A DNA stretch of 64,000 nucleotides, taken from NCBI RefSeq assembly GCF_011806425.1, contig NZ_JAATOV010000001.1, positions 558,001 through 622,000 on the forward strand, written 5' to 3'. Shown piece by piece: positions 51,801 to 59,796 of this stretch (the first letter of the stretch is position 1; each line of letters opens with the position of its first letter). The notes under the pieces were generated by a model. That model did not search any database. It was given only the letters and a program-made list of their open reading frames with translations, and had not been told where the DNA came from. Both the position numbers and the translations under genes were made by a program. This DNA comes from Thalassospira lucentensis. GTDB lineage: Bacteria; Pseudomonadota; Alphaproteobacteria; Rhodospirillales; Thalassospiraceae.

Positions 51801-53660
51801 CACACCGAAATCGTGGATGCGAACGTTTTGCTCCGCATCGCGCGGCTCCACCGTGAACGGGTTCTCGGTGATGACCTTAAGGCCCATATTTTCAAGCATC
51901 GGCAACACATCGGACAGCGGCACAGGCGCGCCCGGATTGTAAATTTTAAACCGAAGCTCGTTCTCGGCGGCTTCAATCGGGCGATAAAGGTTTACCCGAA
52001 GATCGCTGGCGTTCATGACCTCCTCAATGCGTTCAACATCAAGGGCGGCACTTTCGACGCTAAAGCGTTCGCTATACTCGGTCGAGAAGCTTTCGCCGTA
52101 TTTACGATACATTGCCAAGCCACGTTCTTCGCCCTTTTCACGGACAAGAACCTGACGCAGGGTGTCGGACCAATCGCGTGCGGTTTCAACCAACTGACGT
52201 TCGATTTCGGCAACGTCATATTCCGGCAATTCACCCGGCGTGGTTTTGACCAGCAAATGCAAACGCGCAAGCGGACTATCGCCAATCAGGGTGTAATGGG
52301 CGCTGACTTTGCCTTCAAACGCATCTTCGATGACCTTTTGGAATCGGATCCGCAGTTTGGTCGAGAAACGGTCGCGCGGACAGAACAACTGACAGGAAAC
52401 GAACCGTTCAAACGCATCACGGCGCACAAACAGCGCGATCCGTTGGCGTTCCTGCAGGTGCAAGATGCCCATGCAGGTATGATACAGGTCATCAAGTTCG
52501 ACCTGGAACAGCTCGTCACGCGGATAGGTTTCAAGAATATTGACCAGCGCCTTGGCATCATGGCCAGCTGGCGGGAAGCCGGCACGGGCAATCGTTTCAT
52601 CCAGTTTTTTGCGCAAAAGCGGGATCAAACGCGGGCTGAGGTTATAAGCAACCGAGGTAAACAGACCAACAAACAGGTGCTGGCCGATGACCTTGCCCTT
52701 TTTATCGAACTGCTTAACGACAATCGTATCAAGATGGACCGAGCGATGAACGGTCGATTGCTTGTTGGCTTTGGTCACCATCAAAAGACTTGGTTTGGTG
52801 ACGAAATCCTTTACCTCGTCCGACAGGTTGCCGATTTGACGCAGTTCGTCAAAAATATGCGTACCTTCGCGGGCCAGAATACCCAGCTGATTATGGACAC
52901 TGACATCCCCACCGGCCTTTTTGGCGTCATCGGCAAATTTGTATTCGCGGTAGCCCAAGAAGGTGAAGTGATCATTATGCAGCCAGCCAAGGAAATCCTC
53001 TGCTTCGCGGCGATCATCGGCGGCAATGGTTTTTGGCGCTGTTTTGATTTCTTCAAGAACGTCGGTGACTTTGCCAAGCATCTGCTTCCAGTCACGCACC
53101 GCAAGCCCGACATCGGTCAAAACATCATCAAGACGTGCACGGACTTTGGCCAGAACGGCCTCGTCAGTTTGCTCGTCAATCTCAAGATGCATGACCGATT
53201 CACGCGGTGCTTCGGATTCCTCGACCGACGTCACCGCCAGAAGTTCGCCCTTGTCATCGCGTTCGATCCGCATGATCGGGTGAATGACCAAATGCACTGT
53301 CAGATCAAGGTCATGCAGCGCAGATGTGACCGAGTCGACCAAGAACGGCATGTCGGTATTAATCATCTCGATCACGGTGTGATCGGATTTCCAGCCGTGC
53401 TCTTCAAGGTCGGGGTTATAAACCCTGATCTTGGCTTCCTCGACCGAGGGGCGCTTTTGCGCGAATTTATAAAGCGTCAACGCCGCGCCATAAAGCGAGT
53501 CGACGGATCGACCTGCCATGTCGTCGGGCGGAACATCCTTATAAAAAAGGCGAACGAACGCTTCTGCATCCTTCGCCATTTTGCCTTTTAAGCGTTGTTG
53601 GATTTGTTCGACAACTTTGTCGATGACTTCCCGTTTCGGGTCGTCTTTACGGGCTTTCAT
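48825..53660 (-). CDS. NAD-specific glutamate dehydrogenase, 180-kDa class
   Basis: 1611 residues, normal for the large (L-GDH180) class. Long N-terminal regulatory part, with ACT-like segments such as [19 protein letters not shown] nearby, then the catalytic domain: [40 protein letters not shown] with the catalytic and substrate-binding Lys, and the NAD fold around [17 protein letters not shown]. It deaminates glutamate to 2-oxoglutarate for carbon and nitrogen catabolism, usually as a homohexamer. The frame opens at 53729; the ATG at 53660 has AGGGAAA upstream. Long open frames on the opposite strand are shadows. Confidence 0.95.
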   Translation of the reverse strand: [1611 protein letters not shown]

Positions 53661-54030
53661 GTCCAATTTCCCTTTTTCCCGATCCTGTTTACCAAGACCG
53701 AAACACTGACCTTTTGCGGCCAGCATCACACACCACGGATGTCATATTTATTTGGGAAGGAAATCGGCGGTTTCCAACGTAAAAATTCTTGGAACTCCGA
53801 AGATTTCCTTCTGACCTACACATAGCGGATCATCTGCCTAAAAACTATGCTTGTGCTCAAAAAAAAATCGCTTCTCCAATAGGGTAGCCTCCCAGAGTTG
53901 AATATCAACATACGCGCGATGTCATAGAACTTTAGACTTTTCGCACTGCAAAATCAGACTAGACTACAGATACCGTGTCGCGGGGTTGGTATCCTCGCAG
54001 GTGCACAACGAAAAACCGGAGTATCTCGGT
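53661..54030. other. Divergent intergenic region between NAD-GDH and FabI
   Basis: About 370 bp without a gene. It holds GTTGA-N3-TCAAC (53898-53910), GATACC-N13-GGTATC (53969-53993) and an A9 run near 53862. I cannot assign promoters with confidence; both outer genes must start from here. Confidence 0.4.
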
Positions 54031-54789
54031 ATGCTTAAGGGCAAAAAGGGTCTGATCGTCGGCGTTGCCAATGAAATGTCCATCGCGTGGGGTTGCGGCC
54101 GCGTTTTTAAGCGCGAAGGCGCTGACCTTGCGGTGACATATCAAAATGCCAAGGCCGAGAAATATGTTCGCCCCTTGGCCGAAGAGCTGCAATCGCCGAT
54201 TATTTGCCCCCTTGATGTTTGTGACACCCAGCAAATGGACATATTGTTCGCAAATATCGAGAAACAATGGGGAAAGCTTGATTTTGTGCTTCATTCCATC
54301 GCATTTGCCCCCGCCGAGGACCTGCATGGGCGGGTGACGGACTGTTCGCGCGACGGTTTTTTGATGGCGATGGATATCTCCTGCCATTCGTTTCAACGCC
54401 TTGCCAAGCGCGCAGAACCCTTGATGAAGGACGGCGGTGCGCTTTTGACCGTGACCTATATGGGGTCCGAACGGGTGATTGATCATTACGGGGTGATGGG
54501 GCCGGTCAAAGCCGCCCTTGAAAGCGCAACCCGCTATATGGCGGCTGAACTTGGCCCGAAAAACATCCGGTGCCATGCGATTTCACCGGGCCCGTTATTG
54601 ACCCGTGCTGCATCGGGCATTGCCGAGTTTGATACGCTAATGGATCAGGCGACCCAGCGATCACCCGGCCATCGGCTGGTGACCATTGAGGAAATTGGTG
54701 AATTGGCCGCATTCCTTGCCAGCGATCGGGCACGATCCCTCACCGGCGACGTCGTTCATATTGATGGCGGATATAACATTATGGGGTAG
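54031..54789 (+). CDS. fabI: Enoyl-ACP reductase FabI
   Basis: 252 residues. SDR-fold enoyl reductase: NAD-binding segment KKGLIVGVANEMSIAWG, FAPAEDLHG, and the catalytic Tyr-x6-Lys in ERVIDHYGVMGPVKAALES, followed by ISPGPLLTRAASGIAEF as in FabI. It makes the last reduction of fatty-acid elongation and is the triclosan target in related bacteria. A longer frame from 53986 exists, but the ATG at 54031 has GGAG at 9-base spacing. It stands alone, without other fab genes, so it may be a second copy. Head-to-head with NAD-GDH. Confidence 0.93.
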   Translation: MLKGKKGLIVGVANEMSIAWGCGRVFKREGADLAVTYQNAKAEKYVRPLAEELQSPIICPLDVCDTQQMDILFANIEKQWGKLDFVLHSIAFAPAEDLHGRVTDCSRDGFLMAMDISCHSFQRLAKRAEPLMKDGGALLTVTYMGSERVIDHYGVMGPVKAALESATRYMAAELGPKNIRCHAISPGPLLTRAASGIAEFDTLMDQATQRSPGHRLVTIEEIGELAAFLASDRARSLTGDVVHIDGGYNIMG

Positions 54790-54830
54790 CGGCGCTTTTA
54801 TGCGCCGACGGCCAACAACAAAACGAAATC

Positions 54831-54881
54831 GCGCTTCCTAAGAAGATCGACGCTTGATGGCGCTTTCTAAGATCGACGCTT
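54831..54881. repeat. Short imperfect tandem duplication at the DUF488 3' end
   Basis: GCGCTTCCTAAGAAGATCGA (54831-54850, continuing CGCTT) is repeated as GCGCTTTCTAAGATCGACGC (54860-54879, continuing TT). On the minus strand the two copies encode -AIKRRS and -AIKRRSS, so the end of the DUF488 gene has been duplicated past its stop. Confidence 0.75.
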
Positions 54882-55512
54882 TATCGCGTCTTGAGCCATC
54901 GGCGCGACCCGCTTGACCTGTTGACGCCATGCCAGCTTGGTCTGGGCATCTGGATCGGCATCCGTTGCGGCAAACAGATCTGGCACATCGCCACCATTTT
55001 GGGTGATCATGCGTTGTTCCGTCTGTGATTGGTGTTCGACCTGCCCGGCAACCAAATGGCAAAGATCAAAACCAGCCGCCTTAAGCGGTGGGGCGATCAG
55101 CAAGGTTCGATGGCAATCAAGCGGATCCTTTTCCGCACACATCAAGCAAATGCGATATTTTTCCGCCCCTTTGACAAGCCGTGCAATGCCGTCTTGAAAT
55201 TCTGGCAACTGCGCCATCAAATCATAGCTTAGCTGCCCGTCAGGATACAGCTCAGGCCGCTGAGGCTTTCCACCCATCATATCCCCCCATAAAAACATAG
55301 GCAATGCCCTGCGCACGTAAAAACGGCCCGAAACTATCGGCGTCAAATGCCGTCCAGTAGCTTGATCGCTTAAAGGTGCGAATATCGGCGACTGCGGTGA
55401 TGCCGTGGGTGCGTAACAGCGCAAGCAAACTGTCGCGGTCATGCCCAGCATAGCCGACAGTAAAGATGGTTTTCGAATGCGGATCGGGAGTTTTGGCAGA
55501 TGTATCGTGCAT
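54867..55512 (-). pseudogene. DUF488 family gene with a frameshift at a C6/G6 run
   Basis: The first ~75 residues (KTIFTVGYAGHDRDSLLALL, AVADIRTFKRSSYW, FLRAQGIAYVFMG) and the last ~145 residues (GDMMGGKPQRPELYPDGQLS, YRICLMCAEKDPLDCHRTLL) are both typical DUF488, but in different frames. The switch lies at the run C6 on the plus strand (55283-55288): one base fewer would join them as YVFMGDMMGGKP. The DUF488 CAE-x-DPLDCHR cysteine/histidine motif is intact in the second part. Either a decayed gene, a phase-variable homopolymer or a sequencing error. The start at 55512 is chosen by similarity. It lies near a tRNA-Gly gene. Confidence 0.75.
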
Positions 55513-55560
55513 GAAGCCCAGCACACGACAAAACGACGTTTGGCGCAAGATACAAAAGCA

Positions 55561-55586
55561 AAAGGCCGCCCCGAAGGACGGCCTTT
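55561..55586 (-). terminator. Terminator after tRNA-Gly
   Basis: AAAGGCCG / CGGCCTTT stem with a 10-base loop, 14 bp past the tRNA 3' end on the minus strand, followed by TTGCTTTTG. Confidence 0.8.
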
Positions 55587-55599
55587 GAAACTTTCATCA

Positions 55600-55674
55600 T
55601 GGAGCGGGCGAAGAGATTCGAACTCTCGACCCTAACCTTGGCAAGGTTATGCTCTACCCCTGAGCTACGCCCGC
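55600..55674 (-). tRNA. tRNA-Gly (anticodon GCC)
   Basis: 75 nt with encoded CCA. Acceptor GCGGGCG / CGCCCGC, D-arm TAGCTCAGGGGTAGAGCA, anticodon stem-loop ACCTTGCCAAGGT (anticodon GCC), and T-loop AGTTCGAATCT. It reads GGC/GGU glycine codons. Confidence 0.96.
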
Positions 55675-55892
55675 ATTCATCAGTGTTTTCCTGCCCCTGT
55701 GGAGCGGCGCGGATAATAGCCCAACAAAGAGCGATTGCAACCCTTTTTTCCATCAAAGTGTAACATCGCCAATTTTGGCGGTTTTCCTTGACTTTTCTGG
55801 GTCGAATTGCCGAAATCTGAGCGCCGGTCGCAAATTTGCGTCCGGTTTTGAACTTGGTTATCTTCTGGCAACACAGCCACAAGGAAAACAAC

Positions 55893-56402
55893 ATGAGCGA
55901 TCCATCAACCCTGCTTTTCGAACATCTGGAAAAATTGGGAATTAAAACCACAACGCAGACCCATGCGCCGCTGTTCACGGTTGAGGATTCGCAGAACCTT
56001 CGGGGTGATCTGCCGGGCCTGCATTCCAAAAATCTGTTTGTGAAAGATAAAAAAGGCGCATTGTGGCTTGTCGTCGCCGAGGAAAACACGCAAATCCGTA
56101 TGAACCACCTGCATAAAAGCCTTGGCTGTGCGCGTCTTTCGTTTGGCAAACCCGACCTTTTGATCGAGACACTTGGCGTCAAACCGGGGTCGGTTACGCC
56201 CTTTGCCCTGATCAATGATCAGGACCGCGTCGTTAATCTTGCCTTGGATGCCAAACTTGCCAATGGTGAAAAACTAAACTTTCACCCCTTGCGGAATGAC
56301 CAAACCACAACAATTCAGGCAAAGGATCTGTTGCGGTTCATTACGTCGCTGGGCTATGAGGCAAAAATTATTAATTTCGAAGATGAATTGGATGCCACCT
56401 AA
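55893..56402 (+). CDS. Prolyl-tRNA editing deacylase, ProX/YbaK family
   Basis: 169 residues, the length of free-standing ProXp-type deacylases. The YbaK/EbsC fold is recognisable: HAPLFTVEDSQNLRGDLPG, then KNLFVKDKKGALWLVV with the invariant Lys, and GVKPGSVTPFALINDQD with the substrate-loop GxxxGSVTPF. The enzyme removes mischarged Ala (or Cys) from tRNA-Pro in trans. The frame opens at 55836 but the ATG at 55893 has AAGGAAAAC upstream. It lies upstream of the cnoX cluster on the same strand. Confidence 0.9.
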   Translation: MSDPSTLLFEHLEKLGIKTTTQTHAPLFTVEDSQNLRGDLPGLHSKNLFVKDKKGALWLVVAEENTQIRMNHLHKSLGCARLSFGKPDLLIETLGVKPGSVTPFALINDQDRVVNLALDAKLANGEKLNFHPLRNDQTTTIQAKDLLRFITSLGYEAKIINFEDELDAT

Positions 56403-56535
56403 CCTAGGCAAAGGTCCAAGAACCGCCTTATTCCTTTATATTGAAGTATAATGCACACCTCATATTGCCATTCCGCCTCTTGTCGTGGAGCCATGGCATC
56501 ATCATCTTAAATCCAGAATTAGTGAGTTAAAGATA

Positions 56536-57456
56536 ATGTCGATCATTCTTGACGCGAACGCGCCGGAACAGCCTTCCAATTCGACAGATGGCCTGATCAA
56601 GGACAGCTCTGTTGAAACTTTCGTCGAGGACGTCATTGAGCCGTCGATGGAAGTGCCGGTTGTGGTTGATTTCTGGGCGCCATGGTGCGGCCCCTGCAAA
56701 AGCCTGACGCCAACCATCGAAAAAGTCACCCGCGAAGCCGGTGGCCGTGTGAAGCTTGTCAAAATCAATATCGACGAAAACCAGGAATTGGCCGCCCAGT
56801 TGCGCATTCAATCCGTCCCGACGGTTTATGCCTTTAAGGGTGGTCGCCCGGTTGATGCATTTCAGGGCGCACAGCCCGAAAGCGAAGTACGCGCCTTTTA
56901 CGAAAAACTTGCCGGTGGCCCGATTGAAAGCCCGATTGAGGCGCTGTTGGAGCAAGCTGCAGCAGCCTTGGCCGAAGACGACCACGCAACCGCGCACGGT
57001 CTTTATGTCAGCGTGCTTGAACGCGAGCAGCAAAATGAAGTCGCAATTGGCGGCATGATCCGTTGCATGGTGGGCATGGGCGAACTTGAAGAAACCCGCC
57101 ACTTTGTTGACAACATGGCCGATGCCGACCGCCTGAAAGCCCCGATTGCCGCAGCAATCAGCGCGCTTGAACTGGCCGAAACCGGCTATAGCCCAGAAGA
57201 TTTGGAAGCCGCCCGCGCGAAAGTCGCAGCGAATCCAAGCGACCTTCAGGCGCAATTCGATTTGGGCATGGCGTGCTTTGCCACCAATAAACGCGAAGAC
57301 GCGGTTAATGCGATGATTGCGATCATTCGCACGGACCGTGAATGGAACGAGGATGCCGGACGCACCCAGTTGATTAAATTCTTCGAAGCATGGGGTCCAA
57401 CGGACCCGGCCAGCGTCGCCGGACGCCGGGCACTATCAACGGTATTGTTTTCATGA
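56536..57456 (+). CDS. cnoX: Thioredoxin-TPR co-chaperone CnoX/YbbN
   Basis: 306 residues. N-terminal thioredoxin domain with an intact active site WAPWCGPCKSLTP near residue 50 and the cis-Pro in IQSVPTVYAF; the C-terminal half (about 120-300) is TPR-like. CnoX guards against hypochlorite and heat aggregation and passes clients to GroEL or DnaK. E. coli CnoX lacks a redox-active CxxC, while alphaproteobacterial homologues keep it, so this copy may also be a reductase. The ATG at 56536 lacks a strong Shine-Dalgarno. Its stop overlaps the next start (ATGA). Confidence 0.9.
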   Translation: MSIILDANAPEQPSNSTDGLIKDSSVETFVEDVIEPSMEVPVVVDFWAPWCGPCKSLTPTIEKVTREAGGRVKLVKINIDENQELAAQLRIQSVPTVYAFKGGRPVDAFQGAQPESEVRAFYEKLAGGPIESPIEALLEQAAAALAEDDHATAHGLYVSVLEREQQNEVAIGGMIRCMVGMGELEETRHFVDNMADADRLKAPIAAAISALELAETGYSPEDLEAARAKVAANPSDLQAQFDLGMACFATNKREDAVNAMIAIIRTDREWNEDAGRTQLIKFFEAWGPTDPASVAGRRALSTVLFS

Positions 57457-58142
57457 GCATATGCGGTCCCTTTACCCCGTCTTTTTCCGACCTTCCAGAG
57501 ACGATGCCGGTATTCCCGCTGAGTGGCGCATTGTTGCTGCCACGCGGGCATTTGCCGCTGAATGTGTTTGAGCCACGTTATATCAACATGGTGACTGATG
57601 CATTGGGCAGGGACCGCATGATTGGCATGATCCAGCCAAAACCGATCAACCGCATTGAACATGTTTTGGATTACGAAAACCCACCCGTGTTCAAAACCGG
57701 ATGTGCCGGGCGCATTACCGCGTTTAGCGAAACAGATGATGGGCATTTTTTAATCACATTGACCGGGGTATGCCGGTTTGATGTGGTTGAAGAATTGCCC
57801 GAAAATGACGGTGGATATCGCATTGTCCGCGGTGACTTTGGCCCGTGGAAAAGCGATCTTGATGCGCCGATTGATAAGATGCCGGTCAATCGTGATCGTC
57901 TGCGCACCGCCCTTGAAGCGTATTTTGCCCAGCATTCGCTTCGGTCTTGCTGGGATACGCTTGCCGATGGGGATGATGAAATGCTGATCACGACCATTTC
58001 GATGGGCTGTCAGCTAAGCCCGCTTGAAAAACAGGCTTTGCTCGAATGCACAACCCTGTATGATCGCGGCGATATGCTGACAACGTTGCTTGAGATGGCC
58101 GCGCACGCCAACCCAAAAAACGCACACAGCAACGCAAACTAA
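57453..58142 (+). CDS. LON substrate-binding domain protein
   Basis: 229 residues, a stand-alone LON N-terminal domain (no ATPase or protease part). Signature [34 protein letters not shown]; further conserved GMIQPK and [15 protein letters not shown]. Such proteins often sit beside thioredoxin-like genes in alphaproteobacteria, with unknown function. It starts within the cnoX stop (57453-57456), so the two are coupled. Confidence 0.92.
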   Translation: MSICGPFTPSFSDLPETMPVFPLSGALLLPRGHLPLNVFEPRYINMVTDALGRDRMIGMIQPKPINRIEHVLDYENPPVFKTGCAGRITAFSETDDGHFLITLTGVCRFDVVEELPENDGGYRIVRGDFGPWKSDLDAPIDKMPVNRDRLRTALEAYFAQHSLRSCWDTLADGDDEMLITTISMGCQLSPLEKQALLECTTLYDRGDMLTTLLEMAAHANPKNAHSNAN

Positions 58143-58189
58143 ACCCGATATTTGCGCCCGATAGCGCCACCAAACCGAAGGCCGATATA

Positions 58190-58378
58190 ATGAACGCGAC
58201 CCATAGCCCGGTAGACCCAAAGCTTCTTGAAATTCTTGTTTGCCCGGTGACCAAGCAGGCGCTTGAATATGATCGCGATAATAACGAGCTGATCAGCAGC
58301 AAGGCTGGTTTGGCCTATCCGATCCGTGATGGCATTCCAATCATGCTGCCCGACGAAGCCCGCGCAATCGACGATTAA
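58190..58378 (+). CDS. Trm112/UPF0434 family protein
   Basis: 62 residues. The family body is complete: [17 protein letters not shown] (with one Cys rather than a full zinc finger), [19 protein letters not shown]. In eukaryotes Trm112 activates methyltransferases; bacterial members are small proteins of unclear role often next to DUF971 and Lon-domain genes, as here. 47 bp after the LON-domain gene. Confidence 0.93.
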   Translation: MNATHSPVDPKLLEILVCPVTKQALEYDRDNNELISSKAGLAYPIRDGIPIMLPDEARAIDD

Positions 58379-58393
58379 GGCACCTTAACCCGC

Positions 58394-58783
58394 ATGACCA
58401 AAGACGGTTTCACGCCTGATTTCACACCTGTGGAAATCAACTATCTCAGTGATGAACACATTCTTGAGATTGTCTGGGATGATGATGTGACATCCCGGTT
58501 CAGTGCGGAGCTATTGCGGGTTGAAAGCCCCTCGGCCGAGGTTCAGGGACACCATCCATCGGAAAAGAAAATCATCCCCGGGCGGCGTCACGTCGGGATT
58601 ATTGATATCCTGCCGGTTGGCAATTATGCGATCCGGATCAGCTTTGACGACCTGCATGACAGCGGCCTGTTTAGCTGGCAGTACCTTCGCGAATTGCATG
58701 ACACACAAGATACGCTTTGGGCGGATTACCTAAGCGCGCTTGAAAAACGCGGCCTGTCACGCGACCCGCGCAAACCTTCCTAA
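58394..58783 (+). CDS. DUF971 domain protein
   Basis: 129 residues. DUF971 body includes LRVESPSAEVQGHH, RRHVGIIDILPVGNYAIRI (beta strands) and HDSGLFSWQYLRELHD, the conserved GLFSW-x-YL motif shared with the N-terminal domain of gamma-butyrobetaine hydroxylases. In stand-alone form its function is unknown, perhaps metal or Fe-S handling. It begins 15 bp after the Trm112 gene, within the same run. Confidence 0.92.
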   Translation: MTKDGFTPDFTPVEINYLSDEHILEIVWDDDVTSRFSAELLRVESPSAEVQGHHPSEKKIIPGRRHVGIIDILPVGNYAIRISFDDLHDSGLFSWQYLRELHDTQDTLWADYLSALEKRGLSRDPRKPS

Positions 58784-58836
58784 CGCCCCTCCTCCCTGCC
58801 TACCGCCCCCAGAACAGGACAATCCATATACAAAAA

Positions 58837-58860
58837 CGGCCCCATCAAAAGACAGGGCCG
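58837..58860 (-). terminator. Terminator after ompW
   Basis: Stem CGGCCC / GGGCCG with a 12-base loop; the minus strand continues TTTTTG. Short but well placed, about 45 bp after the ompW stop. Confidence 0.65.
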
Positions 58861-58905
58861 CTTTCGGGTTCGACAATTTATATCGAGGTATTTGGTCGGC
58901 AGCGC

Positions 58906-59574
58906 TTAGAAGCGGTAACCAACACCAACACCGAAGATCCACGGATCGAGATCAACATCAACTTTGGCCGGCGATGCGCCGCCAAGGTCTGCGGTTACGT
59001 CGGTGTCGAGGAAGACTTTTTTCACGTCAAAGTTCAGCGACCATGGGCCAGAAATGGCATAGTCAAAGCCGGCCTGGAAGGCATAACCGAAGCCATCATC
59101 GTACTTGATGGAGTTCGCTGCACCAGATTTTTCATTGTAGAACATGGTGTAGTTGATACCTGCACCAACATATGGGCTGAAACGCTGATCAGGCATGAAG
59201 TGGTACTGCAGGGTCAAGGTCGGCGGAAGAAGGTTAACCGAACCGAGGTCTACATCCGGGTTCTGCCATTTTACATCATGCTTGGTGGTCGCTGCAATGA
59301 GCTCAAAAGCAATATTGTCAGTGACAAAGTAAGAGAAATCAAGCTCAGGAACGTAATCGTTATCGACCTTGGCTTCGCCGGTTCCGATATCGTTGGTTGA
59401 CGAATCTTCATTCGGAACGACGCCAATGGCACGACCACGGATCAGGAAGTCACCAGCCTGTTTGGTTTTGAAAGAAGCAACTTCGTCAGCCTGAGCAACG
59501 CCACCGGCAGCCATGGTTGCACCGAAGATTGCGGCTACAGCAGCCGACAACATCAGTTTACGGGAAAATGTCAT
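58906..59574 (-). CDS. ompW: Outer-membrane protein OmpW family
   Basis: 222 residues. Signal peptide (LMLSAAVAAIFGATMAAGGVAQA) then an eight-strand barrel: AGDFLIRGRAIGVVPNEDS, YVPELDFSYFVTDNIAFELI, LPPTLTLQYHFMPDQRFSPYVGAGINY and the terminal GVGVGYRF ending in aromatic Phe. OmpW forms small hydrophobic channels in the outer membrane. AGGGGA precedes the ATG. A perfect FNR/FixK-type box is centred about 68 bp before the start codon, matching oxygen control of ompW in enterobacteria. Confidence 0.94.
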   Translation of the reverse strand: MTFSRKLMLSAAVAAIFGATMAAGGVAQADEVASFKTKQAGDFLIRGRAIGVVPNEDSSTNDIGTGEAKVDNDYVPELDFSYFVTDNIAFELIAATTKHDVKWQNPDVDLGSVNLLPPTLTLQYHFMPDQRFSPYVGAGINYTMFYNEKSGAANSIKYDDGFGYAFQAGFDYAISGPWSLNFDVKKVFLDTDVTADLGGASPAKVDVDLDPWIFGVGVGYRF

Positions 59575-59635
59575 TTTCTGTCCCCTGTCATTAAATTAAC
59601 TACGGGGAACCTGTACCAAAGATCGCGCCGAAGTG

Positions 59636-59649
59636 TTGATGCAAATCAA
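59636..59649 (-). promoter_or_regulatory. FNR/FixK-type box upstream of ompW
   Basis: TTGAT-GCAA-ATCAA is a perfect match to the TTGAT-N4-ATCAA consensus; the inverted repeat extends to TGTTGAT/ATCAACA. It predicts oxygen- or nitric-oxide-dependent activation of ompW. Confidence 0.75.
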
Positions 59650-59796
59650 CAAAGCCTGATAAAAAGCGACATTCGTTTGAATGATTCTAAATGACCACGC
59701 CCCAATAATCGAATTTCGAAACCATTTTCGCCGAAATTTCAACCATAGGGCGTGATGCGCCCATTAAACCAAGGGTAGAATCGGACGCGAATCGCG

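Noticed and set aside
50763..53591. 942-codon open frame on the plus strand opposite NAD-GDH
   Set aside because: Composition is typical of an antisense shadow (many His, Arg, Phe, no domain), and the opposite strand is a full-length, well-conserved enzyme.
55439..56215. 258-codon minus-strand frame across tRNA-Gly and the ProX gene
   Set aside because: It crosses a tRNA gene and overlaps a conserved deacylase on the other strand.
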